Assembly: GCA_024734495.1 (NCBI GenBank)
Contig: JALMQS010000841.1
Location: 4,766,465-4,830,464 of the forward strand
Reading direction: 5' to 3'
DNA from: Forficula auricularia
Lineage: Eukaryota > Arthropoda > Insecta > Dermaptera > Forficulidae
Length of the DNA: 64,000 nt
The notes under the pieces were generated by a model, which was not told the DNA's origin, ran no database searches, and was given only the letters and a program-made list of their open reading frames with translations. Shown piece after piece: positions 11,264-23,593 of this stretch; the stretch's first letter is position 1; every line of letters starts with the position of its first letter. A program made the translations under genes and the position numbers.

Positions 11264-12296
11264 TGATATAAATAAAAAATTCAAATTTTAATCAAATTAA
11301 TCACAAAAATAAAAGCTTCAACAAGCTTCATTACTAATTTTTATTAAATTTTTTGATTGTTTCAGAAAAATCTGGGGTTTAAAAAAAAAAAAAAACATTA
11401 TTTGTTAGTGTTCAATAAATAATTATAATTAATTATGGGTGATTTAAATAAAAAATTCAAATTTTAATCAAATTAATCACAAAAATAAAAGCTTCAACAA
11501 GCTTCATTACTAATTTTTATTAAATTTGTTGATTGTTTCAGAAAAATCTGGGGTTTAAAAAAAAAAAAAAAAACATTATTTTGTTAGTGTTCAATAAATA
11601 ATTATAATTAATTATGGGTGATTTAAATAAAAAATTCAAATTTTAATCAAATTAATCACAAAAATAAAAGCTTCAACAAGCTTCATTACTAATTTTTATT
11701 AAATTTGTTGATTGTTTCAGAAAAATCTGGGGTTTAAAAAAAAAAAAAAAAAAAAAAACATTATTTGTTAGTGTTCAATAAATAATTATAATTAATTATG
11801 GGTGATTTAAATAAAAAATTCAAATTTTAATCAAATTAATCACAAAAATAAAAGCTTCAACAAGCTTCATTACTAATTTTTATTAAATTTGTTGATTGTT
11901 TCAGAAAAATCTGGGGTAAATGTTAAGAAGAAAACAAAAACATTATTTGTTAAGTGTTCAATAAATAATTATAATTAATTATGGGTGATATAAATAAAAA
12001 ATTCAAATTTTAATCAAATTAATCACAAAAATAAAAGCTTCAACAAGCTTCATTACAATTTTTATTAAATTTGTTGGATTGTTTCAGAAAAATCTCGGGG
12101 TTTAATAAAACACCTTAATGAGACGGACTTTATTCTGTTAGTGTTCAATAAATAATTATAATTAATTATGGGTGATTTAAATAAAAAATTCAAATTTTAA
12201 TCAAATTAATCACAAAATAAAAGCTTCAACAAGCTTCGATTACATTGTTTATTAAATTTGTTGATTGTTTCAGAAAAATCTGGGGTAAATGTTCAA
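11262..12296. repeat. tandem array of a 176-187-bp AT-rich repeat, six copies
   Basis: Units start with GGTGATTTAAATAAAAAATT (or GGTGATAT) at about 11262, 11438, 11617, 11801, 11984 and 12171. Each unit contains a palindromic AAGCTTCAACAAGCTT and most contain an A-run after ATCTGGGGTTT whose length varies between copies and explains much of the period change. The fourth and last copies have a different sequence in place of the A-run. A single dispersed copy lies at 24489-24605. Confidence 0.92.
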
Positions 12297-13546
12297 TATG
12301 AAACTCAAACAAAAATTCATTAAAAAAGAGAACTCAAAGATTCCTCTCTTTGCGAATTTTGTATAAATAATAATTTAAAAATCATTATTATTATTAGTTC
12401 ATAACATCTAAAATTTAATTGATGTTTGGAGATTAATTTAGTATATGATAATTTTTGAAACATTAAGCTTCTTTATAGCAATGAAATTTTCACATAGACT
12501 TGGAAGTGATTAAGTTCAAATACTTTAGAAAATGTGTTAATCGTTTAAGCATGTAATAACTCATTCACATTTACTTCGAATAAACACCTTAATAACATTA
12601 GCAAATTACAAGGTGTTCTTATAGAGATGATATAAAGGAGAAGCGCATAGAAATAAATTAAAATCTCGTCATACATTGGCTATAAAGAAGAAAACACGAG
12701 TTCCTCTCAAGTCTTAATGTCAGTTGTTACGAGTATACTGATTTGAATATTATTCATCTAGGGAGATTAAACTATTGTTCAAGATATGTAAACGCAAGGG
12801 TGGAGTATACCAACCAAGTGGGCGAAGAAAGTTAATTTCTTAATAAGCAATTTCCTCGGCAGCGTTAAGGGTGCGCCGTCAGAGAGTTAACTTGGGCGAA
12901 AGGGGAATCCCTGGGATGAGAGAGAATTGTAAGGTGAATCGCGAATGGAATCCAAAGACGGAAATAAGCGGCTAGATTCACGTACGCGTGTATAGATAGA
13001 GGGAGAGTGTGATATTTGACGCCCTAATTTCTGTATTCTGTTTGTCACTGCCTTTACTGGCGGAAAGTGGCAAGAGAAGGTCTTAACAGGGGGTTTGCTG
13101 GCTGTAAGGACTCCATCGGCGAGGGCCTATTGCTCACCTCCACGCCCCACATACAAACAAACACGCATAAGCCTCAAAGTTAACAGACAGACACAAAACG
13201 GAGATCATTTCTCAGAAGAGCTTTAAGAAAATATATATACCTAACTACTCTACCTAGTGTACAAATAGAGGAGATTGTGGAAATTATAATAGTGAAATGG
13301 GAGAGAGATCGATTGACTAAGTTAATATCAAACGCTTTCATCGCTCAATTAACATATCTTTAGAAAAATTGAAACCTTAGAAGGCAAATTCTCAAATTAT
13401 TTTTATTTTACTTAGTTCGATAAAAAGAACCACATATATACATTGATCTAAAATAAGCAATTAAAAAAGTTAAAAGATATGGCCACCGCATGTCTTTCAC
13501 TTAGAACCTCCTCTTCTTTGAAATCATTCTACCAATTTCCCCCTTT
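12297..13546. other. non-repetitive region without recognised gene
   Basis: Apart from AT-rich stretches, 12780-13200 is more balanced in composition and has no similarity to other parts of the window. No ORF of family-recognisable type and no RNA gene was seen. It could be host single-copy DNA. Confidence 0.4.
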
Positions 13547-14279
13547 TAGTCCAAGAGCTGGTGACACATTTTTGATTACGGATTTGACCCAACTAGAAAC
13601 AATGCGTAATAGTACCGTCATATGATAGTTATACAGGGAATGGCCAGTCTGGCTGGCTGCAGCAGGTGGACCAGGTACTGCGCATGCTGTGAGTGCATTA
13701 AAAAATACATATGTGTTAAAAAATATTTTTGACCCAGAATGAAATTATAAAAATTATAATTTATAGTCAATTATGGAACCAGACCACCCAAAGTGTATTT
13801 TTACAACATGAAAAAATAGCATCAAATTGATAGAGATTTTCTTTACAGGAGACGGACTGGTATAAATATGCAATTGGATGTTGATGAAAGCAGTCCACGG
13901 TGGTTGTAAAAAAATAAGACTATAGAGGTTTATTATTTTACAATTATTTGTTAAAAGCATCAAATATTTTTTTTTCATGTTGTAAAACTACACTTTGGGG
14001 TGGTCTGGTTCCACGTTCCACCACTCAAGTGGTCTGGGGTGAATATATTATGTTTATAATTGACTATAAATTATAATTTTTATAATTTTATTGTGAAGTC
14101 AAAAATATTTTTAACACATATGTATTTTTTACCACTCACGGCATGCGCATACCCCTGGTCCACCTGCTACAGACAGCCAGATTGGCCATTCCTATACAAC
14201 TATCATAGACGGTACTATTACGCATTATTTCTAGTTGGGTCAAATCCGTAGTCAAAATGTGTCACCAGCTCTTGGACTA
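13547..14279. mobile_element. TA-flanked foldback MITE with ~260-bp inverted arms
   Basis: The left end TAGTCCAAGAGCTGGTGACA is mirrored by the right end TGTCACCAGCTCTTGGACTA. The arms run about 13547-13810 and 13975-14279 and match almost throughout, including GGTGGACCAGG/CCTGGTCCACC. Taking TA as the target duplication leaves termini GTCCAAGAG...CTCTTGGAC, as in Tc1/mariner-type elements. The ~165-bp loop has no ORF. Short ORFs in the arms are by-products of the palindrome. Confidence 0.88.
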
Positions 14280-14394
14280 TTTGACATTAGTCTCTTCAGA
14301 GTGTTTCAATCGGGATAAAAAATATACATCATAGAGTTTGTTTTGCTTGTTAAAAATACTTAAATAATTAACAGGTGGTTGAATAATTCCTCCA

Positions 14395-14680
14395 GTGATT
14401 AGATAAAAATCAATCGTTATTGTTGATTTTAAGTCGATTCCCCCATGCCTTCAGCAATGGTTATCAATGATAACCGAAGCGTCAAAAATGCAATCTATAA
14501 TGGTTTTCCTCAAGTATTAGATGAGAATCGATAAGTATTTTTGATTTTAAGTCGATTCCTAATGTTTTCCGCAATGGTTACTAATAATAATGGAAACGTT
14601 AAAAATTCAACCTAGAATGGTTATTCCTCAAATATCAAATGAGAATCGATGGCTATTTTTGATTTTAAGTCAACATTGAC
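14395..14680. repeat. imperfect tandem repeat, ~118-bp period, about 2.3 copies
   Basis: The core GATTTTAAGTCGATTC (the last copy ends in GTCAAC) occurs at about 14425, 14543 and 14660. Between cores, the segments CAGCAATGGTTATCAATGAT and CGCAATGGTTACTAATAATA, then the following TCCTCAA and GAGAATCGAT, align. Divergence is substantial, so it is old. Confidence 0.7.
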
Positions 14681-14962
14681 TTTAAATAGCCTGTGATATC
14701 TGATTAATAATAAAGGAATAAGCATATTAATATTTCAATTATGGATAAAGTATATCAACGATCCGTTGTAGTTTATTTATTATCAATTTAATGCAATTAT
14801 AATACTGAAGAGTGAAATAATAACGTCAAGAGTTGCGTCTAGGTAGGTGGCTGCGTCAAAACTAACTTAGGATAGTTTACTCAATGATTAATTATTTATT
14901 AACATAATGCATTTTACATATTAAAAGTTATGGAAAGCTCTTTATGTGGAACGGCTACCACT

Positions 14963-15672
14963 TATTTTTAACCGACTTCAAAAAAGGAGGAGGTTCTCTA
15001 TTAGACTGAATTTTTTTTTGTTTCTATGTTACCTCATATCTCCGCCAATTGTGTACCGATTTTGAAAAAAAAATTGCATTGGGTTCAGTCTAGCTTCCGA
15101 TTGGTCCCATTTTTTTATTGGTATTAGACCTTTTTTGTTAGGTTTGTTCAGGCCTAACTTCTTTGTTTATGGACCGATTTCGATGATTCTTTTTTTATTG
15201 GAAAGGGGTATCTTAGGGATGGTGCCATATTAATTTGGTCAAGTTCTGATGATATGATCACTATTAATAACATCACTAAAAAGAGAAAAATAAAAATAAT
15301 TTTTAAGAAAAAAATAAAACCGACTTCAAAAAATTAAATGCAACAAATAAAATACACTAAAAGGTATAAAATAATTATTATCTTATTTAGTTACAACTAA
15401 ACGACGAAATATTAACATGAAATTACTTTTTGAAGTCGGTACCAAACAAACTATACCTCTAAGCGAGCATACCCTCCAAAGGTACTAAGTAAGATCCGTC
15501 GAGTGCGATTCATAAAATGTATATGTTTGGCACCGACTTCAAAAAGTAATTTCATGTTAATATTTCGTCGTTTAGTTGTAACTAAATAAGATAATAATCA
15601 CTTCTATACCTTTTAGTGTATTTTATTTGTTGCATTTAATTTAGTTTTATTTTTTCTTAAAAATTATTTTTA
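14963..15672. mobile_element. ACCGACTTC inverted-repeat family, copy 1 (one outer arm plus central palindrome)
   Basis: The outer arm starts TATTTTTAACCGACTTC and continues AAAAAAGGAGGAGGTTCTC. The centre is a palindrome around 15330-15660 in which GAAGTCGGTACCAAAC and TTTGGCACCGACTTC face each other, each beside ATTAACATGAAATTACTTTT or its complement. The opposite outer arm is missing. Related copies lie at 43447-45069 (complete) and 57005-57735 (central palindrome plus the opposite outer arm). No ORF of note. Confidence 0.8.
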
Positions 15673-16747
15673 TTAAATTTCACATGTCATTCATCTTTCA
15701 TTCATAGGCAAGGGTACTGAAAATTGCAGATACGCCAACTGGTGGCGAAGGCTTGAACTGTCTCAATTGGGTCTTCTGAGAGCTGATTGATCAGTTGTTT
15801 AAATGACATATAAACAAAAACCAAACCTATTCATTAAATAATATTCTTCGATTATGCATATGACATTTGTGACAGCGACCCAATTGCGCTAGTTTCAATT
15901 TCTACCACATAGCGGCAACACAGTACTTACCATTTACCAATTGTGAATGAATATTATAAAGATAATCATTGGATCTTTAAATATTTTTCTCGGTCAAAAG
16001 AAATTAAATTGGATTCTCTAATTAGTAATTGATTAAAATGTATATTCGAAAATATGTTAAAAGTTTTATCCATACAAACTAGATTTCGAATTAAAGCAAA
16101 CCCATCTCGGAGATGTAAAGATTCTCTCGCAGATGAGAGAGCCAAACTTAAAGAGGTTCCTTTTATCGCTCTCGGAGATCCAGCCATTCATTCTTCTTCA
16201 CTTGGGGAAAAAATCCTTTTGAGTTCTTGAACAAGCCTTCAATGTATATGCAAATGATCCTATGCATTCAATTACCATTTTTTAGATACAACTCATTAAA
16301 TGTCGTTTAAAAAATGATTAATTTAGATTTTTTGCCGATGTGGCTTTTTTGGAATATTAACGATGTTTAGATAGAATTTTTATTTAGCCGTAAAGTCTGT
16401 TAATTAGTTTTGTTATTTAAAAATGCCACTTTGTTAACTTTTTAAGTAAAGTAAATTGAAAAATTGGCAATAGCTCAGAGTGATTTATCTTGCAGAGCAA
16501 TTATTCGACTTCGAACCTGCCCGGTGGAGGGAAAACGATATCTACGGCATTTTTTTTCAATTATTACTTTATAATTATGAAATAAATACAATGCGTTTCA
16601 TCATGTTTTAATATAATAACTTTTTGTTGAATGGGAGAGAAAAATCACACCCCATGGCCAGTGGGGTAGCCAGAAAATTTTCATGGGCCGGGGGGTCAAA
16701 CCACAAAGCAAAATATTTTGGGGGAATTTTTTTTATTAAAACAAATA
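15673..16747. other. region without recognised gene
   Basis: AT-rich sequence with a 73-codon minus-strand ORF (15966-16187) that I cannot assign and do not regard as supported. The stretch 16640-16747 contains ATTTTCATGGGCCGGGGGG and looks like the edge of an old repeat. Confidence 0.35.
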
Positions 16748-16749
16748 TT

Positions 16750-17977
16750 TAGTCCAGTCAAATTGTGTTTTTACCCGGAAAGTCTTGGGGTAGTTGTAAT
16801 TTCTTCAACCCTTTATGTTATTTGGTGTGCTGAATCCGAATCTGAGGTTTGCTAGCAAAATTTCGTGACGGAACATTGTCAAAAATGCACAAAAATGTAA
16901 ACAATCTCATTCATGGCCGTTTTTTGCTTATAACTCGAAAACTATCAACCTTTCGTAAGTAACCTTTCTATTCAAAATAAAAGTTCATAAAATTTCATAC
17001 AAATTTATTTATTTAGGTTTTTCTCCGACCAACCGTTCGAGCTCAAGCGCTAGTTGAAAAATGGCGTATTTTTTCTGTTTCCGCAAATCCCAAAAACTCG
17101 CACGTTTTTCGATTTTTTCCCATTTTGACCATGAAAGAGCACGTTTTCGACAAAGACCGCTCTATACATGTTTAAACTAGATTCCAATTCAAACAAAGTT
17201 TCATATTAATTTGATAATGGTAACCCGTGCTTCAATTAGGTTGTATTTTAGGAAAACGAATTTTTTGCAAAAAATCGCAGTTTTTTATAAAATGAAAACT
17301 AGTTATCCTAGAAACTTGATTTCAATCTCATTCTCTAAGGAATTTTGTTGACTTGAACGTTTACATGGACCATTTTTTTGATAAAACTCTTAGATTTATA
17401 GATATCATGCATTTTCCGTGACACTTTTGAGGATTCGGATCATATTTGTAGGAAATTTTATGAACTTTCATTTTGAAATCATCATTGAGTATACAGTCCT
17501 AAAACTGGTTTGATGCAACAATCCGTCTCCACTCGACTCTGTCCCCCGCCAGCTGTTTAACCTCTCTAAATGTCTTGCATCCCATATCCCCAATTATTTG
17601 GTTGAAATATTCTAATCTGGGCCTTCCCCTTTTCTTTCCCACCTCCCCGTCCAAGATATCCCTAAGCAGTCCCCCATGTCTCAGTGTGTGCCCTATCATC
17701 TGACCTATTCTCTTCTTCAGACTCTTCCACAAGGTTCTTCTTTCTCCGATTCTTCCAAGAATTTTGAAAAGGAAGGTTATTTACAAAAAGTTGATAGTTT
17801 TTCTTATAAGCAAAAAACGCCAAAAAATGAGAATTTTTTCATTTTTGACAATGTTGCGTCACGAAATTTTCTTAGCAAATCTGAGAATCGGATTCAGCAC
17901 ATCAAAAAACATTTAGGATCAAGAAATCAAAACTACCCCAAAACAGAGGCCCTGTAGAGAACAATTTAACTGGACTA
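16750..17977. mobile_element. TA-flanked foldback element with a LINE scrap inserted
   Basis: The left end TAGTCCAGTCAAATTG is mirrored by CAATTTAACTGGACTA at the right. Matching arm segments include CGAAAACTATCAACCTTTCG with its complement near 17790, GAATCCGAATCTGAGGTTTGC with its complement near 17880, and the facing pair near 16975/17455. The right arm is interrupted at about 17478-17768 by a LINE remnant flanked by ATTTTGAA on both sides. The TAGTCCA terminus resembles the element at 13547, suggesting related TIR families. Confidence 0.82.
17499..17732 (-). pseudogene. LINE reverse-transcriptase C-terminal tail remnant
   Basis: The minus-strand reading has the pattern GHTLRHGGLL, a basic KKRGRPRLEYFNQI stretch, then GCKTFREVKQLAGDRVEWRR. 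I recognise this as the conserved tail after the RT domain in many arthropod non-LTR retrotransposons. The rest of RT and the endonuclease are absent. It sits in the right arm of a foldback element with candidate 8-bp flanking repeats ATTTTGAA, which fits insertion of a 5'-truncated copy. Confidence 0.8.
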
Positions 17978-18004
17978 AAAAAGTACTTCAAGAAATTAAA
18001 AAAA

Positions 18005-18130
18005 GAAGATAATTCTTAAAGATAAAAGTAAATAAATATATATTTTATGAGATATTAATTTACCATGAGTTAGGTTTTCTAGGTCACTTGTTTCACCTTA
18101 CATCAACACCACAACCTCTATTTATTAAAC
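18005..18130. repeat. dispersed repeat shared with the palindrome at 50284-50640
   Basis: GATAAAAGTAAATAAATAT, the following ATGAGTTAGGTTTTCTA and then CATCAACACCACAACCTCTA recur at 50284-50370 and 50610-50640. Here it is present once and not as a palindrome. Confidence 0.7.
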
Positions 18131-18140
18131 ATAACTCTTG

Positions 18141-19264
18141 ACTTAACATATGAAATATATTTAATTACGGTTAGTTTGCCGTAAGAAACGGTTTGTCGTT
18201 GCCGTTACTCATCCCATGAGCCCTGCCTTTGGAGTTGGTTCTGACCCCCAAAACCCCCGTGGCTACTATATAAACATTGCTAAAATGTTGCTTAGAATAT
18301 ATAATATTTACAGATCCAATTTTTATTCTATTTCAAGTAATGGCTTAACTATGAGGTTATCTCCGTCATATGCCAAAATTTTGGGTTTGTCACCTATCCA
18401 AACTTCAATATTTTTAAAATATTAAACATGTATTTAGAAGATATTTTATCTAAAGACAACCTTTAGCAGGGCACATATCAATATAATATTTTCAGAATTG
18501 CTATTGTTTCGCACTTCCATACTTGCAAAAGCCAGAGCTTTATTATTTGTCTTATGTTTTCTTTAAAAGTTTTTGAATCGACAGTATTTTTAAGGTACAA
18601 GTTTTTGACATACTCTAGTTGCGGTGTCATTAATGGCACACTAATTTTAACTTTGTGACAGGAACTCGAAAATTCGCTATCTGGTGGATTTCCCGTTGTG
18701 AAATGCTGTTTTACAATGTTTAAATTTAATTTGTTCTATAGATTTTATAAAATGTATTATATTAAAATGTGTGTGAGTCTTAAAAAGATTAAATTTAAAT
18801 TTGTAGAACAAATTCAATTAGAGGATTCTTATTAAAACTTGGAATAAGAATAGAAAAATCAACTGGTGTGTTCACCACACGACTTTCACATTTTCATTTA
18901 TTTGAAGTTATCGCGACACTACTAATTTACAGCCCATTCCTTTATTTCGTTTTTCGCAGTCGAGGCGCTCTTTAAACTGTAATAAATAATATTATTTCGT
19001 TTTTTTGATTTTCTCAAAAACGGCTCTAACGATTTTTTTTTAAATTAGTGTATTTATCACGTGTTATGAGATAATAGTTGTGTCAAATTTTTAATCCGAT
19101 TAAAAAAGAGGAAAGGGTTGTAAATTAGGAATGTCGTAAAATAAATATTTTAATCGTTCATATCTGGTCTTCGGAAAGTCGCAGGGCCTTGAAATTTGAA
19201 ACTTAAGTTATCTAGAGGCTACAAGAAGTATAACAAGATTTTGGCTAAATTAGAAAAACCGGAA
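18141..19264. other. region without recognised gene
   Basis: AT-rich, with an inverted short pair TTTAAATTTAATTTGTTCTA / AATTTAAATTTGTAGAACA near 18720-18810 and a CTCAAAAACGGCTCTAACGA motif near 19013 like those in the repeats at 56640, 60745 and 62962. No gene or RNA seen. Confidence 0.35.
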
Positions 19265-20957
19265 GTTGATGTTTACGTACGTAAGAATTTACCCCCCCCC
19301 CCTGCGTTTCACAACCATAAGTCTCAGAGAGCTTAAGCTTAAGTTTTGAATTTCGTAGCTCTGAGACTTGTCCCGTATAGCACAGAGACCAAAATAAAAC
19401 CCAAATGCAACTTTTTTTGATTGGTTGAATTATAGTCATTATATAGTTTTAATTAGGTTGAAATATGTTTTCTAAACGGTAGTTATGTTTCGTTTTTTTC
19501 CGTTTTGCAACTGTTATATTATCGTTAAACGAGCTTTTCGTGCGTGCCTTCGGCACGACCTCGAAGCTCGGCCCTCCGGGCTGGTGCCCTGGCGGGCAGC
19601 GTCTCGGTCCAAAAATTTTATTCCTCTTAAAAAACCACACTCCAAATGTATACCCGTAAACTACCGAAAATACATCGTCTCTTAAAAGTTTCGCCTCTTT
19701 AATTTTTGAGTGGCGGGGGGGGGGAGGAATAATTATCAATATATTTAATGTTTTTTAATTTAAAATGAATTGGAGTCTTTCATTTCAAAATTCGAGTCCA
19801 AATTACAATTATTTTTCAAATTTGCCTGGTTAATGAAAATCGATTGGAGCTATCAGTTTAAAATCCGAGCTGTCTAATTATATTTCAAATTTGCCTCGTT
19901 AATTAATATATATTTAATGTTTCTTAATTTAAAATCTATTGGTGTTTTTTCATTTTCATTCGAGTTCAAATGAATACAATATTATCTCAACACAAAGTCT
20001 AAATCAAAAATATATAGTTTTAGTAACAGAAATCAAGTAACGAATATAAATGATGCATTGGTGTAATCGCTAGAGCTGATGCCCTTAGTTCAAGAGTTCG
20101 TCGGTTCGATTCTAGGCAAGAGGGTAATTTTTTAAAGAAAATTCTCTCAGCGTTGTTACAAATTAATCTAGGCTCTTATATATAGTATTACAGTCGCATC
20201 GATTATTATGTAACCGTTTCAAAAAAGGTTGTCGCCAACATTGTTGCCACCTATTAGCAACTGTTTATTTATTAAAGAATTGTGTAATTATTCATTATAT
20301 TAATCAAATCAAAGAAATATTTAATTATAAATAAACAGTTTCAAATCGGTGACAAAAATGTTGGCGACAATGCTTTTCGTAACGGTTGCATTATAATCTT
20401 TGCGACTATAATTTAACGATTTTTTTCTTTTAATGCAATCGAATGCAAGAAGGGGTGCACCAGTAAAGATGCAGCTCATATGGATCTCAAAAGACCATTG
20501 CATTAGCGAAGAGAAGGGAAAGTTGATTAAGTGAGAGAGTGGAGACGTAGGTGTATATGCACTTGGGTTTTGAAGGTTTGAAGATTATAAGTGCTAGGAA
20601 AGATGGAGGTTGGTTTATTTATAATTAAATATTTCTTTGATTTGATTAATATAATGAATAATTACACAATTCTTTAATAAATAAACAGTATGCAAATCGG
20701 TGACAACAATGTTGGCGACAACCTTTTTTGAAACGGTTACATTATAATCGCTGCGACTATAATTTAACGATAATATAACAGTTGCAAAACGGAAAAAAAC
20801 GAGACATAACTACCGTTTAGAAACCGTATTTCAACCTAATTAAAACTATATAATGACTATAATTCAACCATTCAAAAAAGTTGCATTTGGGTTTTATTTT
20901 GGTCTCTGTGCTATACGGGATGGTTGCAAAACGCAGGTGGGTACATACGTACATTTA
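19265..20957. mobile_element. composite foldback region with nested inverted repeats
   Basis: Outer arms 19265-19530 and 20768-20957 are complementary: TACGTACGTAAG at the left faces CATACGTACATT at the right, with CCAAATGCAAC/GTTGCATTTGG and ACGGTAGTTATGTTTCG and its complement between. A second pair (about 20200-20340 and 20600-20760) carries TTGGCGACAA and AATAAACAG modules, with a third partial copy at 20330-20415. A further copy of this module lies at 34236-34505. The centre includes the SINE-like repeat at 19526. Confidence 0.75.
19526..20176 (+). mobile_element. dispersed repeat with tRNA-like segment, copy A
   Basis: About 650 bp shared with 24746-25380. It starts near TTTTCGTGCGTGCCTTCGGC, contains a GC-rich hairpin-prone stretch (TCGGCCCTCCGGGCTGGTGC), an AT-rich body, and near 20054-20124 a tRNA-like piece ending in a B-box-like GGTTCGATTCT. 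The A-box region here (GGTGTAATCGCTAGAGCTGA) is more degenerate than in copy B. Overlapping short ORFs are not supported. Confidence 0.7.
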
Positions 20958-22200
20958 TACTCACTGACCAATGGATTGTTGGCTCCTTTTTGACCACTGG
21001 GGACCACAATTTTCGATTTTATGTCCAAAACCCGATTTCCAACTATTAAGGGCATCAACTTCTTCCACCTAGAAGTTAGAAAATGAAATTAACATTTTTC
21101 ATCTCTGAGATATAAGCTCTCAGAGTCAGGACCCAAACAGGCCATCGCAATACTTTCATATGAAAGTAAAAAATGCCGACATATGGTCTAATGAACTATA
21201 TATTACTTATTTATTAGGAGGTTAAGCTTTAAAAATTGCCTGAAAATACAGAAAAATATACCGCAAAACGTAGCAACATTTTAAAAATTTAACTTCCAAT
21301 TTATTTTAAGTCCAAGTTCCCAATAACCAGCCACATAAGAAAAAAATTTATAAATTTAATAAACTTTAAAATGACGATGTGAGACAATTTCAGATTTGTG
21401 GAACCAGCTTGTAGGAACTAATTGTGTTTTCTCTTGTCACAGGGAGCAAGGGGAAGAAGTAAAATTTGAGAACCACTGATCTAGAGTAATTTTACAAAAA
21501 ATGTTTGAATAATTTCCTTACAACTTTATTTCTTAAGGAATGATATTACTTACCCTTCTAGTTGAGTGAAAATTATTATGCAAAAAGTATTTTTATCAAT
21601 GGTTATGGAAGACATCTTCTGTTTTTGTCTAAATCAAAAGTCATGGGAGAAAACCATTTGGCTAAGATGATTCGAGTATGTATGGCTAAAAAACTATGAA
21701 GGGTGTTCAGTCCCTTTTTATGCGTTATGTTAATAATTCGCCAGTACTTTTGCGCTATCCTCTGCTAATAGGAAGTAATAAGAGGCGTTAAAACTGTCGT
21801 ACCAGCGTTAGAGACTTATAACTCGACAAGGGCGGAACACGCAAATAAATTCACCCCCAGCTGAATTAAGAAACAAAGAAATGCATATGAGGATCTAAAT
21901 TTTCCAGACATCTTCCTGTATCCATAAAAATAATGTATAGAATTTTTATTTATCTGGCGCTTTTTTTTCTTTTGTCGCTCTTAAAAAATATTCAGACACC
22001 CTAACGAATTAATTTTAAAGAGAATATACACACAGGCGTTATTTAATGTAGATTAGGTTTGTTCTCTTTTTCACCCAAAATGATTAATTAAACTTTTCCA
22101 AATCATATAGAATAATAAATTTAGTTGTTAAAACATGATTGGATGAAAAAAACAAACATTTTTATCAAATTTATTTTATATAAAATATTATTACATATAG
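20958..22200. other. region without recognised gene
   Basis: AT-rich. The phrase GACCAATGGATTGTTGG and nearby GGGGACCACAATTT near 20970-21010 has a counterpart in inverted orientation near 55265-55300, so at least part is an old repeat. No ORF or RNA gene supported. Confidence 0.35.
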
Positions 22201-22219
22201 TATTATATACCTATATGGT

Positions 22220-22300
22220 TTTCGATCCTAAAGAAGTATACTATTGAGGGTCCGAAACGTCGTCAGAGAGCTAAATAAATATATTATAGGGAGATTTTGG
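22220..22300 (+). other. CTGAWGA/GAAAC-type motif, weak example
   Basis: CCTAAAGAAGTATACTATTG is followed by AGGGTCCGAAACGTCGTC. This resembles the motif described in the palindromes at 43371, 52326 and 59331, but the first G is changed and the hairpin is poor. Confidence 0.35.
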
Positions 22301-22310
22301 TCAAAATTTT

Positions 22311-22540
22311 ATTTCCATCTTACCTAAAATAGCTACGTATATGAAAATTTAATAATCGAAGAGACTTCATATCAACAAATTATTATTCATCGTTTTGAAA
22401 ATTGTTTTTTCCTAATAAATTGCATTAATATTTATGAAGTATTTTTTTATTGTACTATTTTTTCTAATTACAGTATCAATGATTTTCGTTAAAATTAAAT
22501 GGTTAATTTATTATTTTTTATTATTTATTTATTATTATTA
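22311..22540. other. AT-rich region without recognised gene
   Basis: Only low-complexity AT-rich sequence and the start of the TTATTATTATT tract that forms the tail of the neighbouring SINE-like element. Confidence 0.3.
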
Positions 22541-22544
22541 TTTG

Positions 22545-23085
22545 TTGCGTTTGGACCCTTGGGATCACGCAAAGCTTGATGTTTCTTTCTGGTTGGACCT
22601 TCCACACCTCTATCTTTTTCCGGAACTTGTTATCGAGTTCCATGGTCGGGCTATGTAATTTTTTCCTGGTCGGATGTGTGTGTTGATGTTAAAGGTGCCC
22701 AGATATGTATGGATTTTAGGCGTTATTCTTCCATTGTTTCTTCCTTGACTTCGTGATGGTCCGGGTCCCCCAGAAACTGAATGCCCAGTTGACACTCGAA
22801 GGTAGGTGGATTGGTTACCACCTGAGGGTAATCTTGTTTTTGCCTCTCACGATTCACGACTCACGATGGTTGCTTGTTACGAAATTTTGTCCTGCGCATT
22901 CGCGAGGTTTTGTAGAACCAGAGATTGTCAGTTTCTGGAGCCGAGGGGCCGGTTTTTTATTATTTTCAAATAAATTCACTTTGCTTCTTGCTAGGATCGA
23001 ACCGATGAAGTCTAGGTTGATGTTCTCCTAATCGGTTTAGAAAAGTTGGTGATTTAACCGATTCCGCTACCGACCCCTCTCTTAT
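22545..23085 (-). mobile_element. tRNA-derived SINE candidate with AT-rich microsatellite tail
   Basis: On the minus strand the 5' end reads GGGGTCGGTAGCGGAATCGG and then TTAAATCACC (A-box-like), and 70 bases on comes CATCGGTTCGATCCTAGCA (B-box-like). A ~450-bp body follows and it ends in an (AAT/AAAT)n tail on the minus strand. TTATTTTTTATTATTATT-type sequence occurs on both sides and could be the target duplication, but it is too simple to be decisive. Short ORFs in both strands are not supported. Confidence 0.6.
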
Positions 23086-23451
23086 TTTTTATTATTATTT
23101 ATTTTTAAACTATATATAACTACTTAAATATGAGGCGTTGAAAAGCAGAGTAGACTATCCCACTATTGGTTTGTTATGAGAAATCCAGCAAAAACGAGGT
23201 AAAGGTTCGAGGAAAAAGTGATACCTACCTGTGCTGTAATCTAGCAGGACGTTTAAAAAGTAAGTTTGGTCCACTCTGTCTTTTTACTTTTAAAAAAAAT
23301 ACTAATATATAATGACGGTGCAAAGCATCAAAAAACGAAGAAAAACATTTTTGAACGGATATCCAAAGAAGGTATTTATATCTTTTAATTTGAATTTTTA
23401 GTGAAGTCACATATAATATATTATAATTATTTATTGAACATGAATAAATAA

Positions 23452-23592
23452 TAGAGTGCAATAAAACTATGACGATTCGATTGACTTATTCTGCGATCGG
23501 TCTTAAGTATGAGAGTATGGGTGCTCAATTACTCATACTTGAGAACGATTGCAGAATAAGTCAATCGAATCGTCATAATTTATTGCACTCTA
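23452..23592. mobile_element. short near-perfect hairpin MITE
   Basis: TAGAGTGCAATAAAACTATG at the left is answered by the complementary ATAATTTATTGCACTCTA at the right. Arms of about 65 bp enclose a loop near GGGTGCTCAATTACT. The ends are TAGAGTGCA...TGCACTCTA, compatible with TA flanks. It abuts the next TIR element. Confidence 0.85.
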
Positions 23593-23593
23593 T

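Noticed and set aside
15966..16187. 73-codon minus-strand ORF
   Set aside because: No recognised family, no supporting splice sites or neighbours.
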